A DNA stretch of 52,905 bases, taken from positions 1 to 52,905 of the forward strand of contig CAZZGG010000009.1 in NCBI GenBank assembly GCA_964654125.1. The letters run 5' to 3'. This DNA comes from JAAYBY01 sp964654125. Its GTDB lineage: Bacteria > Bacillota > Clostridia > Saccharofermentanales > UBA5734. Below, piece after piece: positions 25,097 to 33,097 of the stretch. Each line of letters opens with the position of its first letter. Position 1 is the stretch's first letter. Made by a program: the position numbers and the translations under genes. The notes under the pieces were generated by a model. The model worked only from the letters and a program-made list of their open reading frames with translations. It searched no databases and was not told the DNA's origin.

Positions 25097-25621
25097 CTAA
25101 ACAAGCTCCAAGACAGCCATTTCCGCTGCATCGCCCCGACGCGGTCCAATTTTGGTGATGCGGGTGTAGCCGCCATCCCTGTCTGTGTAATTTGCCGCGA
25201 CAGTGTCAAAAAGTACATTGACCGGGTTAACGGCCTGGCCGTCTGCAGTGTGCGACTTATTCAGCCACTTCATTGCGGTGCGGCGGGCTGCCAGACGTGA
25301 AGGTTCATCCACAGTCGACATGCCAGTTTTCGTCTCACGATCAACAACATCATATTTGCTGTCATTTTTAGAAGTGACAGACCTCAGGATTTTGCGCCCC
25401 TTACCATCAAGCTTGGCAGAAGAGACAATCTGACCGCGGGTAGTGAAATTATCTTTTTCCCGCACCGCCAGGGTGATTAGTTTTTCAGCAATCCGGCTGA
25501 CTTCCCTGGCCCGCATCTCAGTTGTTTCAATCCTGCCGTTGACGATGAGCGTGGTCACCATCCCCTTGAGCATGGACAGGCGCAAATCGGTGGCCCGGCC
25601 AAGTTTTCTCTGTGCAGGCAT
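25097..25621 (-). CDS. rplQ: 50S ribosomal protein L17
   Basis: Large-subunit ribosomal protein, 174 residues against about 120 in Bacillus. The conserved ends are clear: RKLGRATDLRLSMLKGM at the start and GGYTRITKIGPRRGDAAEMA near the end. The extra length is an insertion of about 50 residues between roughly 57 and 110 (VSSAKLDGKGRKILRS through DEPSRLAARR). It is the last gene of the ribosomal cluster, 32 bases after rpoA, with AGGAGG before the ATG. Confidence 0.96.
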   Translation of the reverse strand: MPAQRKLGRATDLRLSMLKGMVTTLIVNGRIETTEMRAREVSRIAEKLITLAVREKDNFTTRGQIVSSAKLDGKGRKILRSVTSKNDSKYDVVDRETKTGMSTVDEPSRLAARRTAMKWLNKSHTADGQAVNPVNVLFDTVAANYTDRDGGYTRITKIGPRRGDAAEMAVLELV

Positions 25622-25653
25622 AACAGATACCTCCTAATAATAAGACCCGCCGC

Positions 25654-26607
25654 CTACTCAGTCTGAGTGGCCAGTGAAAGGTCAAGTTCATCTAACTTTT
25701 GTATTACTTCTTCCAGTGATTTCTTGCCCAGGTTACGCACTTTCATCATATCGTCCTCAGTTTTGGCAACCAGGTCGCCCACTGAATTGATACCAGCCCG
25801 TTTAAGGCAGTTATAGGTCCGGACTGAAAAATCCAGATCTTCAATGAAAGTCTCCAGGACATGATTCTTGCCGTTGGCTTCTTCTGTATCAGCAAAGGTG
25901 GCATCTGAGCTGGCATCCGTCAACTCAACAAAAAGGTTAAGATGCTCACAGAGAATAGAAGAACCTATTCCCAGTGCCTCAGCTGCCTCCACAGTCACAT
26001 CTGTCCAAACTTCAATAGTCAGTTTATCATAATCAGTAAACTGGCCGACGCGGGTATCTTCAACAGCAAAGTTGGCCTTGCGCACCGGAGTGAAGATAGC
26101 ATCAATCGGTATAACCCCGATTGGCTGGTTCTGCCACTTGTTGCGCTCAGCAGTGTTGTAACCCCGGCCCTTGTTCAGGGTCAACTCCATGAACAAGCGG
26201 CCTTCGCCGTTCAGGGTCATGATTGTATGATCCGGGTTCATGATTTCTACTTCATCATCACAGACAATGTCTGCTCCGGTGACGGGTCCTGTCCTGCCTT
26301 CATCGGTACTGATATAAACGGTCTTGGGTCCATCAATATGCAGGCGGGCCCTGATTTCTTTTATATTCAAGATGATTTCGGTCAGGTCTTCAACCACACC
26401 CTTGATTGTGGAAAACTCATGGTAAACATTGTCGATCCGGATAGCTGTCACAGCCGCTCCAGGCAGTGAAGACAGAAGAACCCGCCTGAGCGAATTACCA
26501 AGCGTTATTCCAAAACCACGTTCCAGGGGCTCTATCACGAACTTTCCATATGAACCATCATCGCTTCGTTCAACGCATTCAACCAGCGGTTTTTTTATTT
26601 CTATCAT
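25654..26607 (-). CDS. rpoA: DNA-directed RNA polymerase subunit alpha
   Basis: The 317-residue alpha subunit that nucleates core polymerase assembly. The N-terminal domain has ERGFGITLGNSLRRVLLSSLPG near residue 30. The C-terminal domain, which contacts UP elements and activators, has LDFSVRTYNCLKRAGINSVGDL and RNLGKKSLEEV. The ATG at 26607 follows AAAGGAGG; an in-frame codon at 26640 is not conserved. It lies in the alpha operon between rpsD and rplQ. Confidence 0.98.
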   Translation of the reverse strand: MIEIKKPLVECVERSDDGSYGKFVIEPLERGFGITLGNSLRRVLLSSLPGAAVTAIRIDNVYHEFSTIKGVVEDLTEIILNIKEIRARLHIDGPKTVYISTDEGRTGPVTGADIVCDDEVEIMNPDHTIMTLNGEGRLFMELTLNKGRGYNTAERNKWQNQPIGVIPIDAIFTPVRKANFAVEDTRVGQFTDYDKLTIEVWTDVTVEAAEALGIGSSILCEHLNLFVELTDASSDATFADTEEANGKNHVLETFIEDLDFSVRTYNCLKRAGINSVGDLVAKTEDDMMKVRNLGKKSLEEVIQKLDELDLSLATQTE

Positions 26608-26661
26608 TAGTATCCTCCTTTGTCTCCCCAGCCACAGCAAACAAGCAATAAAGCCGGTCCA

Positions 26662-27276
26662 TTACTTGGAGTACAACTCAACAATGAGGGTCTCATTGAC
26701 TTCAATGTCAATGTCTTCCCGGGCAGGTTCTTGGATTATGCTGCCACTTAAAGAATCCTCAGCAACAGACAGCCAGGCTGGCACTGGACGGCCGGCAAGC
26801 TCGGCAAACTTAGGTGACTTGCGGGACGATTCCTTGACTGCAATCACATCATTCACCTTGACCGTGTAAGAAGGGATATTAACTTTCTTGCCATTGACTG
26901 TAAAATGGGCATGGCTGACCAGTTGGCGAGCTTCTGCTCTGGAACTGGCAAATCCAAGCCTGTAAACAATATTATCCAAACGTAATTCGAGCAGTTTGAG
27001 CAGATTTTCACCGCTCTTGCCCTTCATTTTGACAGCCCTGTCATATGTTTTACGGAACTGGCTCTCTAAAACGCCGTAAAAACGCTTGGTTTTTTGTTTC
27101 TCACGCAACTGTGTGCCATACTCGGAAACTTTCTTCCTGCCCTGACCATGCTGGCCGGGAGGGAAACTCCTTCTGGCAATCGCACATTTGCCTGTATAAC
27201 AACGCTGGCCTTTGAGGAAAAGCTTTTCGCCTTCCCTGCGGCAAAGCCGGCATGCTGCATCTGTATATCTGGCCAT
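26662..27276 (-). CDS. rpsD: 30S ribosomal protein S4
   Basis: Primary 16S rRNA-binding protein, 204 residues, and in many bacteria a translational repressor of the alpha operon. It keeps four cysteines (9, 12, 26, 31), the zinc-binding form of S4. The S4 RNA-binding domain follows (RLDNIVYRLGFASSRAEARQ). The ATG at 27276 follows TGGAGGT, whereas the in-frame codon at 27327 falls inside the end of rpsK. Confidence 0.97.
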   Translation of the reverse strand: MARYTDAACRLCRREGEKLFLKGQRCYTGKCAIARRSFPPGQHGQGRKKVSEYGTQLREKQKTKRFYGVLESQFRKTYDRAVKMKGKSGENLLKLLELRLDNIVYRLGFASSRAEARQLVSHAHFTVNGKKVNIPSYTVKVNDVIAVKESSRKSPKFAELAGRPVPAWLSVAEDSLSGSIIQEPAREDIDIEVNETLIVELYSK

Positions 27277-27292
27277 GCTTATACCTCCAAAA

Positions 27293-27697
27293 TCAGACTC
27301 TTCTTCTCTTTGGCGGCCTGCAGCCATTATGGGGAATCGGTGTTACATCCTTGATCATGGTCACTTCAAGTCCAGCGGCCTGCAATGAACGAATCGCAGC
27401 TTCCCGCCCGGCACCAGGACCTTTGACGAACACTTCCACGGAACGCATTCCATGATCGACTGCAGTCTTTGCCGCCTGTTCTGCTGCCATCTGGGCTGCG
27501 AAAGGTGTTCCTTTACGTGAACCTTTCATACCCATGCTTCCGGCGCTGGACCAGGAAATAGCATTGCCAACAGGATCGGTTATCGTGACAACTGTATTGT
27601 TAAATGTTGAATGAATGTGAGCAGCGCCCCGGTCGATATTCTTCCGTTCACGCCTTCTGGGCCGGGCAGCTGTTCTTCTAGCTGAAGCCTTGGACAT
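27293..27697 (-). CDS. rpsK: 30S ribosomal protein S11
   Basis: A 134-residue small-subunit platform protein. Typical segments are AHIHSTFNNTVVTITDPVGN and the C-terminal PIPHNGCRPPKRRRV. AAGGAGG precedes the ATG; the gene lies 12 bases after rpsM and 16 before rpsD. Confidence 0.97.
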   Translation of the reverse strand: MSKASARRTAARPRRRERKNIDRGAAHIHSTFNNTVVTITDPVGNAISWSSAGSMGMKGSRKGTPFAAQMAAEQAAKTAVDHGMRSVEVFVKGPGAGREAAIRSLQAAGLEVTMIKDVTPIPHNGCRPPKRRRV

Positions 27698-27709
27698 GCT
27701 CTTGCCTCC

Positions 27710-28078
27710 TTATTTCCTTCTACCGGTAACATTACGCTTGGGTCCTTTACGGGTCCTGGCGTTTGTCTTGGTGCGCTGGCCTCTTACAGGCAGACCGGTT
27801 CTGTGCCGGCGGCCGCGATAGCATCCTATCTCGGTCAGCCGTTTAATATTCATAGCTGTTGTTCTTCTCAGATCACCTTCTATGAGATAACCATCTTCCA
27901 GTGTATCTCTGATTTTTGCGATCTGGTCATCACTAAGATCCTTCACACGGATATCGGGGTCGATCTCACATTTGGTGAGTATCTGGGTGGAAAGACTCCG
28001 GCCAATCCCGTAAATATAGCTTAGTGCTATTACAACACGTTTATTATCGGGTAAATCAACCCCTGCTATACGTGCCAT
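27710..28078 (-). CDS. rpsM: 30S ribosomal protein S13
   Basis: A 122-residue small-subunit head protein. It begins MARIAGVDLPDNKRVVIALS and has the basic tail GQRTKTNARTRKGPKR that reaches toward the tRNAs. TGGAGGTG precedes the ATG. rpmJ ends 111 bases upstream, a wider gap than elsewhere in the cluster. Confidence 0.97.
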   Translation of the reverse strand: MARIAGVDLPDNKRVVIALSYIYGIGRSLSTQILTKCEIDPDIRVKDLSDDQIAKIRDTLEDGYLIEGDLRRTTAMNIKRLTEIGCYRGRRHRTGLPVRGQRTKTNARTRKGPKRNVTGRRK

Positions 28079-28189
28079 CAGTGTGCACCTCCATCGTACA
28101 TCTTAATCCTTATATCTAAAAACACATCAGGAAAAGTCCATCCTAAAACGAACCAGCCGCTTCCTTGTGCAGGTGAATCCACTCGTCGC

Positions 28190-28303
28190 TCAGCCTTGCC
28201 TTTGTTTATGCTTGGGCTCCTGGCAGATGACTACTACATGACCTTTACGTTTAATCACTTTACATTTTTCGCATATCGGTTTTACCGATGGTCTGACTTT
28301 CAT
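28190..28303 (-). CDS. rpmJ: 50S ribosomal protein L36
   Basis: A 37-residue protein, MKVRPSVKPICEKCKVIKRK and onward, ending in KHKQRQG. It has Cys11, Cys14, Cys27 and His32, the zinc-ribbon form of L36. AAGGAGGA precedes the ATG at 28303. The position after infA and before rpsM is standard. Confidence 0.96.
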   Translation of the reverse strand: MKVRPSVKPICEKCKVIKRKGHVVVICQEPKHKQRQG

Positions 28304-28326
28304 GACTAAATCCTCCTTCTGACGCC

Positions 28327-28342
28327 TCTTATCTAATGATAA
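28327..28342 (-). other. small hairpin between the infA fragment and rpmJ
   Basis: CTTATC and GATAAG form a 6-bp stem around TAAT, about 24 bases before the rpmJ start codon. Its role is unknown. Confidence 0.35.
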
Positions 28343-28366
28343 GCACAAAATGGCGCATGCTAAAAT

Positions 28367-28394
28367 ATTCTACCAGATTCTGGCAATAAATCAA
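28367..28394 (-). promoter_or_regulatory. promoter for rpmJ and the alpha operon
   Basis: Minus-strand TTGATT (28389-28394) and TAGAAT (28367-28372) are 16 bases apart, about 64 bases before rpmJ. The same 33-base block recurs exactly at 28533-28565. Confidence 0.6.
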
Positions 28395-28399
28395 GCGGT
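28367..28399. repeat. 33-base direct repeat, copy 1
   Basis: Identical to 28533-28565. The block covers the -10 to -35 region of a promoter just downstream of each infA copy. Sequence beyond it differs between the copies. Confidence 0.9.
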
Positions 28400-28408
28400 C
28401 CAGAGCAG

Positions 28409-28522
28409 TTATTTTGCCCGCCAGGTTATCCGGCCCCTGGTCAGATCGTAGGGTGATAACTCGATTGTCACCCGATCGCCAGTCAGGATCTTGATATAGT
28501 TCTGCCTCAGCTTGCCGGAAAT
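28409..28522 (-). pseudogene. infA: translation initiation factor IF-1, partial second copy cut by the assembly gap
   Basis: The last 37 codons of an infA reading frame, from ISGKLRQNYIKILTGDRV to RITWRAK and a stop, running into the Ns at 28523. It differs from the complete copy at 28577-28792 at about 14 of 110 bases. Nearly all changes are silent, and it ends with one extra Lys. It may be a truncated contig end (strain variant) or part of a real tandem duplicate whose 5' half is in the gap. It is listed as partial rather than proven broken. Confidence 0.8.
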
Positions 28523-28532
28523 NNNNNNNNNN
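28523..28532. other. assembly gap (10 Ns)
   Basis: Ten undetermined bases. The sequences on both sides overlap in content (infA end plus the promoter block), so the true distance may be negative (overlapping contigs) or larger than shown. Confidence 0.99.
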
Positions 28533-28565
28533 ATTCTACCAGATTCTGGCAATAAATCAAGCGGT
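28533..28565. repeat. 33-base direct repeat, copy 2
   Basis: Exact repeat of 28367-28399, beginning immediately after the gap. On the minus strand it also holds TTGATT (28555-28560) and TAGAAT (28533-28538), 16 bases apart. Confidence 0.9.
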
Positions 28566-28576
28566 TTACAAAACTA

Positions 28577-28792
28577 TTATGCCCGCCAGGTGATCCGGCC
28601 CCTGGTCAGGTCATAAGGTGACAGTTCAATGGTAACCCGGTCGCCGGTCAGGATCTTGATGTAGTTCTGCCTCAGCTTACCGGAAATATGAGCAGTAATC
28701 TCATGCCCATTTTCCAAAGCAACTTTAAAAAATGCATTAGGCAAAGTTTCCAGGACAACTCCCTCAACTTCAATTACATCTTCTTTGGACAT
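28577..28792 (-). CDS. infA: translation initiation factor IF-1
   Basis: A 71-residue OB-fold protein that binds the 30S A site during initiation. It shows MSKEDVIEVEGVVLETLPNA at the start and ISGKLRQNYIKILTGDRV in the core. GGAGGAG is just before the ATG. This is the complete copy; a divergent C-terminal part lies across the gap. Its place between the KOW gene and rpmJ is the usual one. Confidence 0.96.
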   Translation of the reverse strand: MSKEDVIEVEGVVLETLPNAFFKVALENGHEITAHISGKLRQNYIKILTGDRVTIELSPYDLTRGRITWRA

Positions 28793-28824
28793 TAAATCTC
28801 CTCCATTTTCAAAAAGAAGCTATT

Positions 28825-29109
28825 TTATTCTTTTTCGTACAAAGCCAATGCAGCCCGGATATGGGCGTTCTTGCTGCCTGGATCACCTGGATGGGCAATC
28901 TTCTCCAAAAGGTCTTTTGCAATATTAGCTTCTATTATTTTCAGGTGCCGGATGTTCTTGGGTTTGGCCCGGTCCAGAGGACGATGTTTGCCGTCAGTCA
29001 GGAAGACACGCTCAGCTTCTTGCCGCAGCACCAGGTAGATCCTGCCCTTGTCATGTCCGGCCTTGGAGCAGACCAGCTGACCGGGCCGGGGCAGATCAGT
29101 CTGACACAT
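28825..29109 (-). CDS. KOW domain RNA-binding protein (L14e-like)
   Basis: A small protein of about 94 residues with an N-terminal KOW/L14e-like motif, GQLVCSKAGHDKGRIYLVLR, and a basic middle (DRAKPKNIRHLKI). Clostridia commonly carry such a gene between map and infA, which suggests a ribosome-associated role. The exact job is unknown. The start is uncertain: ATG at 29109 overlaps the map stop by 14 bases and lacks a strong ribosome binding site. GTG at 29124 is possible. Translational coupling to map is likely. Confidence 0.78.
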   Translation of the reverse strand: MCQTDLPRPGQLVCSKAGHDKGRIYLVLRQEAERVFLTDGKHRPLDRAKPKNIRHLKIIEANIAKDLLEKIAHPGDPGSKNAHIRAALALYEKE

Positions 29110-29881
29110 ATTGCTCAATCTCACTCTCGCTCGCTGTCAGGACCAAAGGTCCTTCGGCTGTAACTGCCAGGGTATTCTCATAGTGGGCAGAAGGCTGGCC
29201 GTCTTCTGTGACAATGGTCCAGCCGTCAGAGAGGATTCTCACATGGCGGTTGCCCAGGTTGATCATGGGCTCAACCGCCAGCACCATTCCTGCCTCAAGG
29301 CGCAGGCCCCGTCCTTTGCGGCCGAAGTTGGGGACATCGGGCGGTTCATGCAGGTCTCGCCCGATACCATGACCGGTCAGTTCACGGACAACTGTAAAGC
29401 CATTTTTTTCAGCATGACTTTGGACAGCGGCGGAAAGATCCCCCAACCTTTGACCCGGTCTAGCCTCGGCCAGAGCCAACCAGAAGCATTCCTGGGTCAC
29501 CCGGACCAGCTTTTTAACTTGATCGTCAACCTGGCCAACCAGAAAGGTCCGGGCTGCATCAGCATGAAAACCATCCAAACAGGCACCGACATCGATCGAT
29601 AAAATACTGCCTTCTTGCAGCACCCGCTGGGGGCTGGGGATCCCATGGACGACCTCGTCATCTAACGATGTGCAGATTGCTGCCGGGAAGGGTGGCTGGC
29701 CATAGCCCAGGAAAGAGGGGCTGGCTTTATGTTCCTTGATTATCCTGCGTGCTGTAGCATCCAGCTGGGCAGTGGTGATGCCAGGCCTGACCTGACGGCC
29801 AATCTCCTGGAGAACCAGGGCCACTATCTGGCCTGCCCTGGCCACCTTGTCAATTTCTGATTTTGACTTGAGATGAATCAT
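29096..29881 (-). CDS. map: methionine aminopeptidase, type I
   Basis: Removes N-terminal methionine from new proteins, 261 residues. The metal ligands are visible as Asp in SIDVGACLDGFHAD, His in TGHGIGRDLHEPP, Glu in LAVEPM and Glu in VTEDG. The ATG follows the adk stop by one base with no Shine-Dalgarno motif, so translation is probably coupled to adk. Confidence 0.96.
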   Translation of the reverse strand: MIHLKSKSEIDKVARAGQIVALVLQEIGRQVRPGITTAQLDATARRIIKEHKASPSFLGYGQPPFPAAICTSLDDEVVHGIPSPQRVLQEGSILSIDVGACLDGFHADAARTFLVGQVDDQVKKLVRVTQECFWLALAEARPGQRLGDLSAAVQSHAEKNGFTVVRELTGHGIGRDLHEPPDVPNFGRKGRGLRLEAGMVLAVEPMINLGNRHVRILSDGWTIVTEDGQPSAHYENTLAVTAEGPLVLTASESEIEQYVSD

Positions 29882-29882
29882 G

Positions 29883-30548
29883 TCAAATACTGCCGGAGCT
29901 TACAACTGCTGCCAGTTTGAGGCGGACCTGCTCGCGGCACTCCTCAATTGTGCCTTCATTATCAGCCTCGAGCAAGAGACCCTTGCTTTTGTAATAGCCG
30001 ATCAAGGGCTCAGTCTGGTTCTTATAGGTAACCAGCCTTTGCCTGATAATCTCTTCCTTATCATCAGCTCTTTGCACCAGCCGCCCCTGGCAATCATCAC
30101 AGATTCCTGCTTGCCTGGGTGGCAAAAAGCTAAGATTATAGCTGCGTCCGCATACTTCACAGTGGCGTCTGCCAGACAACCGGCGCAGGATAGTCTCATC
30201 TTTGACAACTATGTTAACAACCGCTGTCAAAGGTCTGTCCAGACGGGCTAAAAGCCGGTCCAGCTTTTCCGCCTGGGGCATTGTGCGGGGGAATCCATCC
30301 AGCAGAAAGCCTAAAGAGCTGTCCGGCTGACTTAGCCGGTCCTTAATCATGGCATTGGTCAGGTCATCCGGCACTAGTGCTCCACTTTGCAGATAGGGTT
30401 CCGCTGCCAGACCCAAAGGGGTACCGGCGGCAGCACTGGCCCGGAAAATGGCTCCTGTAGAAATATGTGGTATGCCATACAGGTTGGCAATATCCTCGGC
30501 CAGGGTCCCTTTGCCGGACCCTGGCGGTCCTAAAAGTATTAACTGCAT
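29883..30548 (-). CDS. adk: adenylate kinase
   Basis: Interconverts ATP plus AMP with two ADP, 221 residues. The P-loop GPPGSGKGT is at residues 8-16 and DGFPRT near residue 84. The lid carries a zinc site with Cys130, Cys133, Cys150 and Cys153, typical of Gram-positive enzymes. The ATG at 30548 follows GGGGAGG; longer in-frame starts are not conserved. It follows secY after 70 bases that contain an AT-rich hairpin. Confidence 0.97.
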   Translation of the reverse strand: MQLILLGPPGSGKGTLAEDIANLYGIPHISTGAIFRASAAAGTPLGLAAEPYLQSGALVPDDLTNAMIKDRLSQPDSSLGFLLDGFPRTMPQAEKLDRLLARLDRPLTAVVNIVVKDETILRRLSGRRHCEVCGRSYNLSFLPPRQAGICDDCQGRLVQRADDKEEIIRQRLVTYKNQTEPLIGYYKSKGLLLEADNEGTIEECREQVRLKLAAVVSSGSI

Positions 30549-30568
30549 TTTGTGCCTCCCCAAAAGGG

Positions 30569-30593
30569 AAAAAGATTTATGTCCTGCATAAAT
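30569..30593 (-). terminator. weak terminator or attenuator between secY and adk
   Basis: Minus-strand ATTTATG and CATAAAT form a 7-bp AT-rich stem around a 5-base loop (30575-30593), followed by CTTTTT. The stem is weak, so at most partial termination is expected. Confidence 0.3.
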
Positions 30594-30618
30594 TGTCTTG
30601 TCAGTTCCACTTGCATGC

Positions 30619-31923
30619 CTAATCCAAAAATCCCTTGTAATGGCGCATGACCATCTGGGCTTCCAGCTGATCGACCAGATCAATAGCCACACCAACCAGA
30701 ATCAGGACTGCTGTACCGCCGAACCAAATGCCATGGACACGGGTAACTGCACTGAGCAGAGTCGGCAGTAAAACGATCAGGACCAGGAACATGGCGTCGA
30801 ACCAGGACAGGCGGCGGGATGTCTTGTGAATAAATTCCGCCGTCGGTCGACCGGGCCGGATACCAGGTATGAATCCACCGTTTTTTTGCAGGTTATTGGC
30901 CACTTCAATCGGATTGAACTGAACCATGGAATAGAAGAAGGTAAAACCAATAATTAAAAAGCCATAAACAAAGTAGTAAAGCGGATTGCTGTTAAAGTTC
31001 ATAAACCAGCTGGCCACCCGGCCCGGCTGTTCCCCGGCTTTGATAAAGAGTGAAACAATAGTTGAAGGGAGCATAACGATCGAGCTGGCGAAAATCACCG
31101 GTATAACACCGGCCTGGTTAACCTTGATGGGCAGATAGGTGCTTTGGCCGCCATACATCTTGCGTCCGATGACCCGCTTGGCATATTGGATAGGAATACG
31201 TCTTTCTGCCATATGCACAAAAACGACCAAAGTGATGACAAGTACAAAAACAGCAGCCACACCGGCCGTGGCCAGAATGGAAACGATCACATTGCGGGTC
31301 AGGGCCCAGGCCTGGAAATATTGGAATAAAGTCTTGACTGCATCCGGACCCCGCGTGACGATACCGGCAAAGATGATCAAGGAGATACCGTTCCCGATAC
31401 CTGACTCATTGATCTGTTCGCCGATCCACATGATAAAGGCGGTACCGGCAGTAAAGCTGACAATTACTAAAAGAGCATTAAGCGCGAAAGGCAAAGATGG
31501 AGTAGATGCCAACCTGGTGGTGTACCAGTAAGCTGTTGCCTGCATCAAGGCCAGTACAATTGTCAGATAACGCACATACTGCTGGATCTTCTTTTGCCCC
31601 TCTTCGCCTTCCTTCTGCAGTCTTTCCAGGGCAGGAATTGCCGCTGTCAAAAGCTGCATGATGATCGAAGAGTTGATGTAAGGTACGATACCCAAAGAGA
31701 ATATCGAAACCTGCTTAAAGGCACCGCCGGAAATGATGTCCAAAAAGCTGCCCAGCTGGCCAAAACGGTCGAGCAGGGCTGTAAAAGCAGCCGCATCAAT
31801 ACCAGGAACCGGTACCCTGATGCCGATCCTGTAAATGATCAGCATAAACAGGGTAAACAAGAGTTTTTTCCGCAGATCCGGGATCTTGAAGGCATTTTTT
31901 AATGTATCAATCATTCCGGACAT
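30619..31923 (-). CDS. secY: protein translocase subunit SecY
   Basis: Channel of the Sec translocon, 434 residues with about ten membrane segments. It starts with IPDLRKKLLFTLFMLIIYRIG and has the plug-region motif SGGAFKQVSIFSLGIVPYI. The C-terminal signatures FIPGIRPGRPT and GGTAVLILVGVAIDLVDQLE are also present. AGGAGG lies seven bases before the ATG. It ends the spc segment of the ribosomal cluster. Confidence 0.97.
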   Translation of the reverse strand: MSGMIDTLKNAFKIPDLRKKLLFTLFMLIIYRIGIRVPVPGIDAAAFTALLDRFGQLGSFLDIISGGAFKQVSIFSLGIVPYINSSIIMQLLTAAIPALERLQKEGEEGQKKIQQYVRYLTIVLALMQATAYWYTTRLASTPSLPFALNALLVIVSFTAGTAFIMWIGEQINESGIGNGISLIIFAGIVTRGPDAVKTLFQYFQAWALTRNVIVSILATAGVAAVFVLVITLVVFVHMAERRIPIQYAKRVIGRKMYGGQSTYLPIKVNQAGVIPVIFASSIVMLPSTIVSLFIKAGEQPGRVASWFMNFNSNPLYYFVYGFLIIGFTFFYSMVQFNPIEVANNLQKNGGFIPGIRPGRPTAEFIHKTSRRLSWFDAMFLVLIVLLPTLLSAVTRVHGIWFGGTAVLILVGVAIDLVDQLEAQMVMRHYKGFLD

Positions 31924-31925
31924 GC

Positions 31926-32375
31926 TTAGACCTCCTCGGCGGTTCCTCCAGCCTGGCTGATTTTCTCTTTAGCTGAAGCTGTGAAAGCTTTCGCTTTGAC
32001 AGTCAAATTCTTGGTCAATGTCCCATCACCGAGCACCTTGACGCCATCATTTACTTTAGGCAAAGAAATCAAGCCGGACTGCTGCAAGAGCAGGGCATCG
32101 ACAACAGTGCCATCTGCAAAGCGCTCCAAGTCGCCGACATTCACTTCAATATAGTGCAGGGCAAAGCGCTTGTTGTTGAAACCGCGTTTGGGCACACGGC
32201 GGTACAAGGGCATCTGGCCACCTTCAAATCCGGGCCTGGTGCCACCGCCTGAACGGGCTTTTTGACCCTTATGGCCACGGCCGGCAGTCTTGCCGGCACC
32301 GCTGCCTGGACCACGGCCCTTGCGGAAAGGCTTCTTACGAGCACCCGCAGTTGCGCTTACTTCATTAATCTTCAT
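31926..32375 (-). CDS. rplO: 50S ribosomal protein L15
   Basis: A 149-residue large-subunit protein with the Gly-rich basic start RKKPFRKGRGPGSGAGKTAG and RPGFEGGQMPLYRRVPKRGF. ATG at 32375 is ten bases from AGGAGG. A GTG at 32381 directly after the rpmD stop is an alternative, adding two residues. Confidence 0.96.
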   Translation of the reverse strand: MKINEVSATAGARKKPFRKGRGPGSGAGKTAGRGHKGQKARSGGGTRPGFEGGQMPLYRRVPKRGFNNKRFALHYIEVNVGDLERFADGTVVDALLLQQSGLISLPKVNDGVKVLGDGTLTKNLTVKAKAFTASAKEKISQAGGTAEEV

Positions 32376-32381
32376 ACTCAC

Positions 32382-32570
32382 TTAGCCTCCTATCGCTTCT
32401 TCACAGCTGACCAGATGGCTCACATGACGAACCATGCCCAGGATAGAGGGAGAAGCTTCTTGTTCGACCGACTGGCCTATCTTTGTCAGGCCTAAGGCGC
32501 GCACTGTAGCTATCTGCTTCTTGCTGGAATTATTAGTGCTTTTGACTAATGTTATAATCAGTTTTGCCAC
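32382..32570 (-). CDS. rpmD: 50S ribosomal protein L30
   Basis: A 62-residue large-subunit protein: LIITLVKSTNNSSKKQIAT and ALGLTKIGQSVEQ are typical. The L15 ribosome binding site lies within its last codons. Confidence 0.96.
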   Translation of the reverse strand: MAKLIITLVKSTNNSSKKQIATVRALGLTKIGQSVEQEASPSILGMVRHVSHLVSCEEAIGG

Positions 32571-32586
32571 TTAAAATCCCCCCCTC

Positions 32587-33081
32587 TTATAATATATCTT
32601 CAACGGCCTTGCCGCGAATCCTGGCCACCTGCTCCAAAGACTTGAGGTTTTTCAGGCCTTCTAAAGTAGCATTGACCATGTTGTTCGGATTGTTGGATCC
32701 GAGCGACTTTGTTCTGATATCTTTCACTCCAGCCAGCTCCAAAACCGCACGGACCGGGCCGCCGGCGATAACGCCGGTACCAGCACTGGCTGGTTTGAGC
32801 AGTACCTGCCCTGCACCAAATCTCCCGACAATCTCGTGAGGAATGGTGGAATCGGTCAAGGGTACCGTGATCATGTTTTTCCTGGCTGAATCAATTCCTT
32901 TACGGATCGCATCAGGAATTTCAGCAGCCTTGCCCAGGCCTTTGCCGACCCGGCCATTTTCATCACCGACAATAACCAGAGCGACGAAACGGAAATTACG
33001 ACCACCTTTGACGGTTTTAGCAACTCTGTTAATATGAATAACTTTTTCTTTTAGTTCAAGTGCACTTGCATCGTTGCGCAT
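32587..33081 (-). CDS. rpsE: 30S ribosomal protein S5
   Basis: A 164-residue small-subunit protein involved in decoding accuracy. It has INRVAKTVKGGRNFRFVALV, the segment where spectinomycin-resistance changes are known in other bacteria, and GAGQVLLKPASAGTGVIAGG. GGGAGGA precedes the ATG. Confidence 0.97.
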   Translation of the reverse strand: MRNDASALELKEKVIHINRVAKTVKGGRNFRFVALVIVGDENGRVGKGLGKAAEIPDAIRKGIDSARKNMITVPLTDSTIPHEIVGRFGAGQVLLKPASAGTGVIAGGPVRAVLELAGVKDIRTKSLGSNNPNNMVNATLEGLKNLKSLEQVARIRGKAVEDIL

Positions 33082-33097
33082 GACAGTTCCTCCCTGC

